Positions 1 to 7,197 are shown, counted from the first letter of the stretch. The stretch is DNA of 8,858 nucleotides from Campylobacteraceae bacterium (GCA_027056615.1 JALUKJ010000280.1:1-8858); one strand, 5' to 3'. Translations and numbers: made by a program. The notes: generated from the letters alone by a model not told the origin.

Positions 1-798
1 ACCTCCTCCAAGTAGTGCAAAGATATAATTACGATAGTTATGAAACTTCTTAAAAAGCTCAATATCAATAAAGTGCAATACCTTCTTTTTCATAAAAAGG
101 TAAAGATAGATAAATGCCGTAATAAAAGGGATAAAAAATAAATTAGAGATAATATAGTCATTGTCCATTACCCGACCTGCTGAACGCACAAAGGTAATAG
201 CATCTAAATAATTTGCTGTAATAGCAAAGGCAATTACCGAAGCCAAGATAAGATAGGTAATATACTGCTTTATAAACTGATAAGCAATATTCTCAACAGC
301 AAAAGCAATTCCTGTCATAGGAGAGACAAAGATGGCAGCTATTCCAGCACTTGCTCCAATTGAAATCATCATCTTAATTAATATTGTTGGTAGTTTAAAA
401 ATTCGATGAATTTGATATGCAATCATCGCTCCAATACTAGCACTTGGTCCCTCTGTTCCTACCGTAAACCCACTAGAGAGAGATAGAGCAGAAGCTAGAA
501 TCTTTAAAAAGAGAGTTTTAACTCTTAAAACCATTCTATTTTCAGAGATAGATTCAGCAATCTCACTTACACCATATTCTCTAATATTATTGTCTTTAGA
601 TGCAAGATAGTTAACAAAAAATATAGATACTGTAGGAACTAAATAGAGATACCAAATAGGAAGAGTAGAAATAGTCTTAAGTGGGTCACCCATAAAAATA
701 AAATATGTTAAAAAAACAATAAGCAATTCATAAAATGTAATAAATGCACCAGTAATTATACCTGTTAAGATGGTTGCAATTATCAGTTTCCCTATCAT
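1..798 (-). CDS. ClC-family chloride channel or H+/Cl- antiporter, N-terminal 266 residues (3' end outside window)
   Basis: Integral membrane anion channel or transporter of the ClC family, cut by the left edge of the window. The frame is open from an ATG at 796-798 to base 1; an in-frame TAG at 802-804 makes this the first possible ATG, and a GGA lies 8 nt upstream. The ClC signature GTEGP is at residues 114-118, so Glu116 matches the gating glutamate of the family (E148 in E. coli ClcA). It is followed by the typical SIGA, GASAGIAAIF and SPMTGIAFAVEN stretches (about 122-170) and several hydrophobic segments. Two positions differ from E. coli ClcA by my alignment: the GSGIPEI loop reads EYGVSEI (74-80), and the internal proton glutamate E203 aligns with Asn170. 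The second half, with the GxFxP motif and any CBS domains, is not visible. The family call is secure; channel versus exchanger is open. Confidence 0.93.
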   Translation of the reverse strand, partial: MIGKLIIATILTGIITGAFITFYELLIVFLTYFIFMGDPLKTISTLPIWYLYLVPTVSIFFVNYLASKDNNIREYGVSEIAESISENRMVLRVKTLFLKILASALSLSSGFTVGTEGPSASIGAMIAYQIHRIFKLPTILIKMMISIGASAGIAAIFVSPMTGIAFAVENIAYQFIKQYITYLILASVIAFAITANYLDAITFVRSAGRVMDNDYIISNLFFIPFITAFIYLYLFMKKKVLHFIDIELFKKFHNYRNYIFALLGGG

Positions 799-827
799 CC
801 ACTATTTCCATTTTTATTATTGGTGCT

Positions 828-836
828 ATTTTAGCA
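828..836 (-). promoter_or_regulatory. Candidate extended -10 promoter of the ClC gene
   Basis: Reading the minus strand, TGC is followed directly by TAAAAT (836 down to 828), an extended -10 element. It is preceded by a T-rich run and has no clear -35 box, as is common in Campylobacterota sigma-70 promoters. The expected start near 821 would give a leader of about 23 nt. The same bases form a small hairpin (arms 823-828 and 832-837, GTGCTA/TAGCAC), so structure and promoter overlap. Without a T-tract the hairpin is a poor terminator for the upstream regulator gene. Confidence 0.4.
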
Positions 837-891
837 CAAGGAGTTTAGAAAAAAATTGTTTAGAGTCATATTTTTAGGAACTTAAAGCATT

Positions 892-1569
892 TTAATTTAA
901 AAGTAACTGTTCAGATGTCTCCAATAACTTTTTAACATCTTTAACATAGATATTTTTACGTTGGTTTTCAATAACTTGCTCAGATTCTAACTCTTTTAAG
1001 TGTCTCTCAACTACATTTCTAACTGTACCTAACAACTTGGCAATCTCTGTTTTAGATAGATTTTGAAGTAGTTGGTAGTAGTGGTGGTCATTTGGATTTA
1101 TATTTTGAAGTAAAAGTTTAGAGAGTCGTTCTGAAGTAGAATAGAGCGATAAATCACTCGCTAACTCTTCAGTATGTCTCATTTGAGAAGCGATATATGG
1201 GAAAAAGTGTTGATTAAACTTTTCATTGCTCTTAAGCCACTCACGTACTTTCTCCATAGGAAGTTCAAGTACATCTGCTGACTCTATTACTTCATATAGT
1301 ACATCATGAGGTTGTCCATCAAGCAAAATTAAGGTATCAAACATGTCACCTGCACGATATACAAAGAGTGTCTGCTCTTTTGCTGTCTCTATGTTCATCT
1401 GAAAACTTTTAATTTTTCCCTCAAGTACAATATAGAATTTTTTTAAGAGTTCATCACCCAAAAAAGGTGTCTCTCTTTTTTTAAAAGAGACAATTTTCCC
1501 ATACTGTAAAAACTGCTGTTCAAAACTTTGGTCTAAGTTCTCAAATATCTCAATGCCATAATGTTGCAT
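892..1569 (-). CDS. Crp/Fnr-family transcriptional regulator
   Basis: 225-aa DNA-binding regulator of the CRP/FNR superfamily, a normal length for the group. Residues about 20-115 form the cyclic-nucleotide-binding-like beta-roll (FYIVLEGKIKSF at 45-56, then YRAGDMFDTLILLDG at 71-85). A dimerisation helix follows at about 117-153, and a winged helix-turn-helix at about 165-210 with LSKTEIAKLLGTVRNVVERH at 171-190. There is no cysteine, so it is not an iron-sulphur FNR; the ligand (cNMP, haem, NO or none) cannot be read from sequence. By alignment to E. coli CRP, Arg180 and Arg185 are kept as Arg184 and Arg189, while the base-reading Glu181 is Asn185, so its operator may differ from the usual TGTGA/TTGAT. 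The start is an ATG with an AAAAAAGG leader and a -10 box just upstream. The ClC gene begins 93 bp downstream with its own candidate promoter, so it may be an independent unit. Nitrosative, oxygen or redox control is typical of the family but not shown here. Confidence 0.93.
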   Translation of the reverse strand: MQHYGIEIFENLDQSFEQQFLQYGKIVSFKKRETPFLGDELLKKFYIVLEGKIKSFQMNIETAKEQTLFVYRAGDMFDTLILLDGQPHDVLYEVIESADVLELPMEKVREWLKSNEKFNQHFFPYIASQMRHTEELASDLSLYSTSERLSKLLLQNINPNDHHYYQLLQNLSKTEIAKLLGTVRNVVERHLKELESEQVIENQRKNIYVKDVKKLLETSEQLLLN

Positions 1570-1592
1570 AGAAAAATTACCTTTTTTAAGGA

Positions 1593-1621
1593 ATTATAAC
1601 ACTTTTAAATAAATAGGTCAT
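1593..1621 (-). promoter_or_regulatory. Sigma-70-type promoter of the Crp/Fnr regulator gene
   Basis: On the minus strand a perfect TATAAT lies at 1598-1593, 17 bp downstream of ATGACC (1621-1616), which matches 4 of 6 bases of TTGACA. The predicted start near 1586 leaves a very short leader carrying AAAAAAGG (1587-1580), which is 10 nt from the ATG. This supports separate transcription of the regulator from the large gene upstream. Confidence 0.6.
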
Positions 1622-1632
1622 ATAAATCTACT

Positions 1633-1646
1633 TTGATTATGATGAA
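1633..1646. promoter_or_regulatory. Possible FNR/CRP-type operator
   Basis: TTGATTATGATGAA matches 9 of 10 fixed positions of the FNR box TTGAT-N4-ATCAA. It lies just upstream of the regulator's -35 region and is centred about 53 bp before the predicted start, so it could be an autoregulatory site. In an AT-rich intergenic region such a match can arise by chance, and the regulator's recognition helix lacks the usual glutamate, so confidence is low. Confidence 0.3.
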
Positions 1647-1654
1647 CAAAAAAA

Positions 1655-1750
1655 TTTGTAACTATTGAGCTTTTTTAGTCAGAATTTCAACTTTTATACT
1701 TTTTAAAATCCCTAAATATAGGCTTTTTAAGACCACTGAATAGTTACAAA
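1655..1750. repeat. 96-bp inverted-repeat element, MITE-like
   Basis: The ends TTTGTAACTATTGAG (1655-1669) and the reverse complement of 1736-1750 (TTTGTAACTATTCAG) match at 14 of 15 positions. The interior is AT-rich and non-coding, with a smaller imperfect stem around CCTAAATATAGG (1711-1722). The size and terminal inverted repeats resemble a miniature transposable element, but I see no clear target-site duplication. A structured regulatory region is the alternative. Confidence 0.4.
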
Positions 1751-1809
1751 AATTTAAAGATTAAAGAATCTAATTTTACTCTTTACGTAAGAGAAAGCTA
1801 TAAATTCAT

Positions 1810-1835
1810 GTAGGTTGGGTTGCCCTCATCCCGAC
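1810..1835 (+). repeat. REP-type palindromic element, copy 1
   Basis: A GTAG tetranucleotide (1810-1813) is followed by an imperfect hairpin: 1814-1819 pairs with 1830-1835 (one G-T wobble), then a T-T mismatch at 1820/1829, two further pairs and a 4-base loop CCCT (1823-1826). GTAG plus a mismatched hairpin with a small loop is the known layout of REP sequences recognised by RAYT (REP-associated tyrosine, Y1-type) transposases. It is GC-rich against an AT-rich background. Confidence 0.7.
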
Positions 1836-1930
1836 AAATATTAAAATTGAAAAAATATATCATCGTTCAATAGATATTTGATATACAAACATTTTTTGTT
1901 TTCTTGAACATTTTATGTATGCAAATTGAT

Positions 1931-1956
1931 GTCGGGATGAGGGCAACCCGACCTAT
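1931..1956 (-). repeat. REP-type palindromic element, copy 2 (inverted)
   Basis: The inverted partner of the REP at 1810-1835. On the minus strand it reads ATAG (1956-1953) and then the same hairpin without the wobble, with arms GTCGGG (1931-1936) and CCCGAC (1947-1952). The two copies share 25 of 26 bases as inverted repeats (1811-1836 against 1930-1955), separated by a 93-bp AT-rich spacer. This is a BIME-like pair that could also fold as one long stem. No RAYT transposase gene is visible in the window. Confidence 0.7.
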
Positions 1957-2054
1957 GATTAAATTAAGTCATATTGTTTTATCTTTTATTTGCACATCAA
2001 AACACGGGCTATCTTCACCACATAACTTTTAAACTAATTCATTTAAATTATTTC

Positions 2055-5000
2055 CTATGGTAAAGCTATATCAACATTAAAGTAGTATCTATTCTTGGTA
2101 TTGTCACTCTTGTGCCACATTTTTGCATCTATTGTAAATGGCTTAATACTTTTATACTCTTTGCCACTTGCTAAATTAGGATTATCTTCATTAAAATATT
2201 TTATACTTAATGTATTGTTCCAACTAGCACTTAACCCTGTGTTCATTTTGTAATTGTTATCATTATATGCTCTTAAATGCATTGTAAATTTACTACCACT
2301 ACTATCAACAACAGGAATATTTAGAGTTGAGTATCCATTATTCCACCATACACCTTGTGTTGGTCCAATATTGCTATTTAAAGCTACAAAATAAACTGAA
2401 GTCGCATTATCTTTTATAGTCTCACCTACAAACTCTGTTGTATTAATTACTTTGCTTACACCTTGCATTAGATCTTTAACATTCAATACCACACTACCCA
2501 TACTCTCTTCGTTATTAGTTACTCTCTTTTTAACATTTAAAATAACTCTCTGACGAGAAGTGTAGTGTCTACCTTCTTCTAAATCGTTATCTTCTCTACT
2601 AATCCAAGCAATTACTTTTGTACTATTAGTAGCTACTTCACTAGGGTCATTTATTTTTAACAGCTTTCCACCTACACCAATTTTTGCAATTCGTACAATG
2701 ATGTCTTTATCGTGTCCTAAATCATCAGTTGATGCAACAGTTAAAGTAGAGTATCCTTCTTTACCTCTATCGGTGGGGATTACCTCTTTATCTTCTCCAA
2801 TTCTATTATCTACTAACATATAAATAGAGTTTGCATTCAATTCAAACTCTTGTATACTTTGACATTTACTTAGGTTGCTATCTACACAAATATCATTAAG
2901 AATAGGTTGGGCAAGTGGGCGTGTCAAATCTCGCCCTAAAATATCTTTATAGATTTTACTTCGTAAACTATCACTAATTTGTGCTTCATCTGCCATACTT
3001 TGCAACTCATCAAATAATTCAGTTTTATTACTATCGGCAAAATTTACTCTATTGAAATAGTCGCTCAAATAACTTCCACTATAACTACTATTTAAAAATC
3101 TATTAAATAACTCTTCTACAGCATCTTTAAAACCACTCTCATCTTTCTCTCTTACAAGATAGTAATTTGCTAAATATCTGTTTTGATTTCTATAGCTTCT
3201 AAGTGAACGTTTTTGGGCTTCGTGGTTATCCAAATAACCCCAAATCTGTTCTTTTCCCCATTCAGCTCTATCACCTTTACCATCATCAATGCTTGGTGCT
3301 TTATTTATTGCAAATGCAATATTTTTACCTGTAACTACCTCTAAATTTTCTGCCCCTTTACGATTATCTGGCTCCATAAAAAAGCTATCTCTTTTTTGCA
3401 TATAATCATTTGCAAGAGCAATAATCTTCTCTGGCTTATCCAATTTTGCATAATATAGAGCCAATTGATACCAAGCATCAACATTTTGAGGAGCTAAATC
3501 TACTGCCTTTTTAAGTACTGCCTCAACATTTGTAGAATCCTCTTTATCTAAAAGTTTAGCAATATGTTGAAGTATCATAGATTGGTTGTATATATGTTCA
3601 CCCACACTTGCAGGGCTAACACCTGTAATAACTCCTGTAAATTTTTCAAGCCCATTTTCTCGAATTGCACTGGTATATTGGTTATAAATTGTATAACTAT
3701 GAGGTGTTGCTGATTCTCTTGAACCTACTTGATACCCAATATCTGCTTGAAACTGCTTTGGATTATTTTTATTTAAATATACTCCAACCCACGCTCTATG
3801 TCCGGGTTGTCCAATACCAATACTTGGTCGACTTAAGCACTCATTGACATGTTGCCCCATAGTCGATTGTCGCCCACATACACCACCATCTTGTAAAATT
3901 CTATAGACACTTCTATGTGGTGTCCAATCACTCTTTCTAAGCCATACTTCTGGTTTATCATAATCCCAAGTATAAGTAGTATATTGGATAAATCTCTTAT
4001 CTTTCTGTGCCCCACCATCTACAGCATGAGGAGGATAAGAAGCTTCAAGATTAGATTTATCTGTCTCAAAAAATCTATCTTTTACATATTTACACTCTTT
4101 TTTCTGTGCCCCTTGTTCAAGTGCTAAAACCTGCCAAGGAAGTTGTGACAACTCAATATTAAATATTGGCCAATTTGGCTCACTATCATTAAAATCAACT
4201 GGAGCTATTTGGTCATTTGCAATCTTCCAATTTGCTAAATCATAAAACGGCATCAAGCGATATGCTTTTTGGTCATGAGGCAATACACCCAACTCTCCTG
4301 CAAGTTCATCTGCCATATCATCACGAGCTGATATGAGTCCTATTTTCGATTTATAGTCACTAAAATGTGCTAAAATATAACTTTTTGTAAGTGTTGCATT
4401 ATTTTCATTATCAATAAATGCTACTATTTTAGCACAAGGATTGCCATCGGTACTACAATCTGCTCTCTCTTGACCACTTAGCACCTTAAATAGATTTAGC
4501 TCATCATAAGAGATATTATAAGTTTTCCGAATATCTGGGGTAATGGTATCTACACTATATCCATCATTTACAGCTTGTCTCAACTTCCCACTAGCAGACC
4601 ATAATGAGTTTTTTTCACTTTCTGTAAGTTTATATTTTGTAGCTAACAAATTTTTAAACTTGTAGTAGCCTATAGAGTAACCTAAATTTTTAAAATCAAA
4701 ATGCTCAAGCCATCTTCTCTTTTTAGCTTCAAGTTTTGGGAGTGTTAAATAATCTACAACACGATGGTCACTAGTATCTCCAAATACAGCTTCATCAAAA
4801 ATACCCCTCTCTTTTGCATTTATCGCAAGTCCTAAAGCTACATTTTTATACTTTTGAATAAAGGCATCATCTTTACCATCCTCTTTCCATTTAGCTAAAA
4901 AATCTCCTAGATTTTTAACACTATATGGGTCAACAGGAAACCTTGAAGCATAAAGCCCCTCTTTTATACTTGGATTCTCTTCTATAAATTGCCAGATTTT

Positions 5001-7118
5001 ACTATCAAGTGGTTCTGTAATATATAAATCATAATCATTTTGTGCTTTTTTGTGGGAATAGGCTAAAAAGCTATTAATCAATTCATCTACTGATTTAGTG
5101 CCATCAAATGCTCTAGCTTTATCATAAAATGTCTCTTTTGCTTCATTTAAACCTTTAGTATTTACAGAAGAATGAATAGTAAGATGATGAACTACTTCAT
5201 TTGTGCCATCCGTTGCTTTCACATCAAATTCATAATCTTTAACTTCCAAAGAACCACTTATAACTATATTTCCATCTTCATCTATGCTAAATGGAACATC
5301 ACCCACTATTGAGTAGGTTAATTTATCTTGAGAATCATACGCCTCTAAATTTAGCACTATATCACCAATACTATTTTCACTTTTTACAACTGTAAATTCA
5401 CTTATATCATTTTTAAATACAGGTTGAACGTTACTACTATTTAACTCTTCTTTATATAGATACTTTGAAGGAATGACAGTAAAAGTATTTTCATTTGACA
5501 TCTTCCAACCAACACTTAAACCTTCTAATCCACCACCCTCTTTTAGATAGACACTCAGAGGATAGACTTCACCTTTTTGTAAGTAGATTTTTCTACTTTT
5601 TCCTGCACTATCCCAATCTTGATAGTTACCCCAATAGGTTTTGTATGCAAAATTTTCAATACCGTTAAAATCAAATCTTGTTCCATCATCTCCAATAATT
5701 GCAAAAGTATAAAGACCACTCTTTGGCACTCTTAAAACTGCACTCATTTTTTGTCCAAAGTTATCCTCTCTGTTTTCATTAAAATCAAATTTGTCAAGGA
5801 AAAAACTACTATCTGGCAAATCATTTTGGTAATGAGATGAATCTAAAAATGAGTTTATATAACTTCCACTAATTCCACTCCATCGCCACGCTTTAACTCC
5901 ATGAGTCGAAAGTAGTTTCACTGTAACATTAGCCTCATCTGTTTGAGCATCACTACTTACATTTATTTTAAAATTATAACTCTGCACACTATTATGATTT
6001 AATGCTCCATTTAAAGTAATAACACCATTGTTATCTATACTAAAAGGCACATCACCAACTATGCTATAGTTTAAACTCCTACCAGCCTTTATCTTAGTTT
6101 CAATCTTGCCAACAAATGCTCCTACCGTTGCATTAAAATCTAACCCAAAAGTTGCATTTTTATTAATAATATATGGTTTATCTCCAAAACTTCCATATAC
6201 TTTTACTTCGGCAACATGTAAATAGTTACTATTTTGTGCTTTAATTAACACAAAATTTCCATTTTTAGAAGGATTAAAATTGATTTTTTGTTCCAAATCA
6301 CTTGTAAGTGTTCCTACTAAATTATCTTCACTTAATGTTCCACTGTAGCTTTGACTATTTAAATATACTTTCGCCCCATTTAAACGTGACATATTAGAGT
6401 TTCTGTTAATAACAACAATCTCTCTAACCTTTAACCCCTCTGGTAACTCCACTTGTAACCAATTTGTATTTGAATTGCCCAAAGTGTGATTAAAAGTGTT
6501 ATTATTGTCATCTAACACATTACTTGCAGGGTAACTACTATCATATATGCTACCTTGTGTTGCCTTGCCATAAAGATGAGCAAAATTATCATGAACTTTA
6601 AATACATCTAAATTGGCTCTAGCCTGAAAAAGTGTACCCTTATCTCCTTTAACCCAATATCCATATCCATTTAAAAGTCCATCAAGATTAGAGTATTTAG
6701 CATTATCCCCAGTATAGATTGAGTGACCATCTTGTGCTTGTATTTCATCAATAGCTGTCATATTAATATCAGATTTAGCCATCTCTTCACAAGATGCCAT
6801 CAAGTTCCAACCTGTACGTTTAAGAGGCTTTTTTAAAGTGATATTACCATCGCCCCCATTAAAAACAGCTCCTGCAATACCTTTGACCCAATAACCATAT
6901 CCTGCTTCTAATCTTTTTAAATTAGAATAATTAGCAAATTCTCCTGTGTAGATACTTTTACCTTCTTGGTTCTGTACCTCTTGAATATTACTCATATTCA
7001 CTTCATTGACATTCATATCTTGACATACTGAAATAAGATTCCATCCATCTCTCTCTAAGGTTGTGGAGTTTCCCCATAGTTGCATCATTAAAATAATACT
7101 AACCCATATCGTTCTCAT
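2055..7118 (-). CDS. Large exported multidomain protein with lectin-like, cadherin-like, PA14 and transglutaminase-like domains
   Basis: 1687-aa predicted secreted or surface protein. Order seen: short signal peptide (1-18); two 62-residue repeats GWNL...GYGYWVKG (25-86, 103-164); F5/8C or F-type-lectin-like beta domain (about 172-311, with NHT, WLQVELP and NRNSNMSRLNGA); cadherin-like repeat (about 312-403); PA14-like domain (about 408-556, GLYTFAIIGDDGTRFDFNG); second cadherin-like repeat (about 563-648); helical region (652-880); transglutaminase-like core (about 1000-1150) with DGGVCGRQS, QPGHRAWVGVY and QADIGY giving a probable Cys1081-His1107-Asp1126 triad; TPR-like helical pair (about 1193-1240); more helices; beta-rich C-terminus (about 1420-1687). 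The domains suggest glycan or protein binding joined to a thiol amidase, peptidase or cross-linking activity; substrate unknown. No C-terminal sorting or autotransporter domain is recognised. ATG start with AAAGGA 7 nt upstream. The 227-aa gene ends 79 bp upstream, so co-transcription or its own promoter is possible. TAG stop; no canonical terminator. Confidence 0.88.
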   Translation of the reverse strand: MRTIWVSIILMMQLWGNSTTLERDGWNLISVCQDMNVNEVNMSNIQEVQNQEGKSIYTGEFANYSNLKRLEAGYGYWVKGIAGAVFNGGDGNITLKKPLKRTGWNLMASCEEMAKSDINMTAIDEIQAQDGHSIYTGDNAKYSNLDGLLNGYGYWVKGDKGTLFQARANLDVFKVHDNFAHLYGKATQGSIYDSSYPASNVLDDNNNTFNHTLGNSNTNWLQVELPEGLKVREIVVINRNSNMSRLNGAKVYLNSQSYSGTLSEDNLVGTLTSDLEQKINFNPSKNGNFVLIKAQNSNYLHVAEVKVYGSFGDKPYIINKNATFGLDFNATVGAFVGKIETKIKAGRSLNYSIVGDVPFSIDNNGVITLNGALNHNSVQSYNFKINVSSDAQTDEANVTVKLLSTHGVKAWRWSGISGSYINSFLDSSHYQNDLPDSSFFLDKFDFNENREDNFGQKMSAVLRVPKSGLYTFAIIGDDGTRFDFNGIENFAYKTYWGNYQDWDSAGKSRKIYLQKGEVYPLSVYLKEGGGLEGLSVGWKMSNENTFTVIPSKYLYKEELNSSNVQPVFKNDISEFTVVKSENSIGDIVLNLEAYDSQDKLTYSIVGDVPFSIDEDGNIVISGSLEVKDYEFDVKATDGTNEVVHHLTIHSSVNTKGLNEAKETFYDKARAFDGTKSVDELINSFLAYSHKKAQNDYDLYITEPLDSKIWQFIEENPSIKEGLYASRFPVDPYSVKNLGDFLAKWKEDGKDDAFIQKYKNVALGLAINAKERGIFDEAVFGDTSDHRVVDYLTLPKLEAKKRRWLEHFDFKNLGYSIGYYKFKNLLATKYKLTESEKNSLWSASGKLRQAVNDGYSVDTITPDIRKTYNISYDELNLFKVLSGQERADCSTDGNPCAKIVAFIDNENNATLTKSYILAHFSDYKSKIGLISARDDMADELAGELGVLPHDQKAYRLMPFYDLANWKIANDQIAPVDFNDSEPNWPIFNIELSQLPWQVLALEQGAQKKECKYVKDRFFETDKSNLEASYPPHAVDGGAQKDKRFIQYTTYTWDYDKPEVWLRKSDWTPHRSVYRILQDGGVCGRQSTMGQHVNECLSRPSIGIGQPGHRAWVGVYLNKNNPKQFQADIGYQVGSRESATPHSYTIYNQYTSAIRENGLEKFTGVITGVSPASVGEHIYNQSMILQHIAKLLDKEDSTNVEAVLKKAVDLAPQNVDAWYQLALYYAKLDKPEKIIALANDYMQKRDSFFMEPDNRKGAENLEVVTGKNIAFAINKAPSIDDGKGDRAEWGKEQIWGYLDNHEAQKRSLRSYRNQNRYLANYYLVREKDESGFKDAVEELFNRFLNSSYSGSYLSDYFNRVNFADSNKTELFDELQSMADEAQISDSLRSKIYKDILGRDLTRPLAQPILNDICVDSNLSKCQSIQEFELNANSIYMLVDNRIGEDKEVIPTDRGKEGYSTLTVASTDDLGHDKDIIVRIAKIGVGGKLLKINDPSEVATNSTKVIAWISREDNDLEEGRHYTSRQRVILNVKKRVTNNEESMGSVVLNVKDLMQGVSKVINTTEFVGETIKDNATSVYFVALNSNIGPTQGVWWNNGYSTLNIPVVDSSGSKFTMHLRAYNDNNYKMNTGLSASWNNTLSIKYFNEDNPNLASGKEYKSIKPFTIDAKMWHKSDNTKNRYYFNVDIALP
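6627..6812 (-). repeat. GWNL/GYWVKG protein repeat, copy 2
   Basis: Codons for residues 103-164 of the large protein, starting GWNLMASC and sharing SIYTG, YSNL and GYGYWVKG with copy 1. The pair sits directly behind the signal peptide, so it would form the mature N-terminus. I know similar GWN...GYWV units only as parts of large exported proteins, with no established function. Confidence 0.75.
6861..7046 (-). repeat. GWNL/GYWVKG protein repeat, copy 1
   Basis: Codons for residues 25-86 of the large protein. This 62-residue unit starts GWNLISVC and ends GYGYWVKG...F, and it aligns without gaps to a second copy at 34 of 62 identical residues. Each copy has one cysteine (Cys32, Cys110), which could pair with each other. 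Confidence 0.75.
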
Positions 7119-7125
7119 CTCTATT

Positions 7126-7131
7126 TCCTTT
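7126..7131 (-). promoter_or_regulatory. Ribosome binding site of the large protein gene
   Basis: AAAGGA on the minus strand lies 7 nt before the ATG at 7116-7118. This fixes the start directly in front of a plausible signal peptide (MRTIWVSIILMMQLWG). Confidence 0.7.
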
Positions 7132-7169
7132 AAAATTAATAGGTCAAATTTAAATACATTACCTCATTA

Positions 7170-7175
7170 ATTATA
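7170..7175 (-). promoter_or_regulatory. Candidate -10 box for the large protein gene
   Basis: TATAAT on the minus strand, preceded by a T-rich tract and without a good -35 box, lies in the 79-bp gap after the 227-aa gene. The predicted start near 7163 gives a leader of about 45 nt. It would allow the large gene to be expressed apart from the genes upstream. Confidence 0.45.
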
Positions 7176-7197
7176 TCTAAAAATTTAAAGAAATACA

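Larger units (their letters stand above)
1570..2054. other. 485-bp gene-free region between the large secreted protein gene and the regulator gene
   Basis: I see no credible reading frame here on either strand. From left to right it holds the regulator's promoter and possible operator (1593-1646), a 96-bp inverted-repeat element (1655-1750), a weak 5-bp stem around TACGTA (1779-1793), and a pair of inverted REP-type hairpins (1810-1956). Bases 1957-2054, directly downstream of the large gene's stop, show no canonical stem plus T-run terminator. The REP hairpins may mark or protect the 3' end of that transcript. Confidence 0.7.

Noticed and set aside
823..837. Hairpin GTGCTA-TTT-TAGCAC as terminator of the regulator gene
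   Set aside because: Only a 6-bp stem, no following T-run on the minus strand, and the same bases make a better extended -10 promoter for the ClC gene.
892..1569. Oxygen-sensing iron-sulphur FNR
   Set aside because: The protein contains no cysteine at all, so it cannot bind the FNR cluster.
1779..1793. CTCTT-TACGT-AAGAG small palindrome as an operator
   Set aside because: A 5-bp stem in AT-rich intergenic DNA, not positioned against a promoter; too weak to call.
1810..1956. CRISPR array or attachment-site pair
   Set aside because: Only two copies, in inverted orientation and each itself a hairpin; the REP layout fits better and no cas or integrase gene is present.
3665..4127. Short open frames on both strands inside the large gene (3665-3847 +, 3833-4018 -, 3915-4127 +)
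   Set aside because: They lie wholly within the codons of the 1687-aa protein, over its conserved transglutaminase-like core, and have no ribosome binding site or recognisable protein pattern.
4424..4440. 17-base identity between CTATTTTAGCACAAGGA here and at 826-842
   Set aside because: One copy is ordinary coding sequence (part of NPCAKIV) and the other the ClC promoter region; no flanking similarity, so chance in AT-rich DNA is the simplest view.
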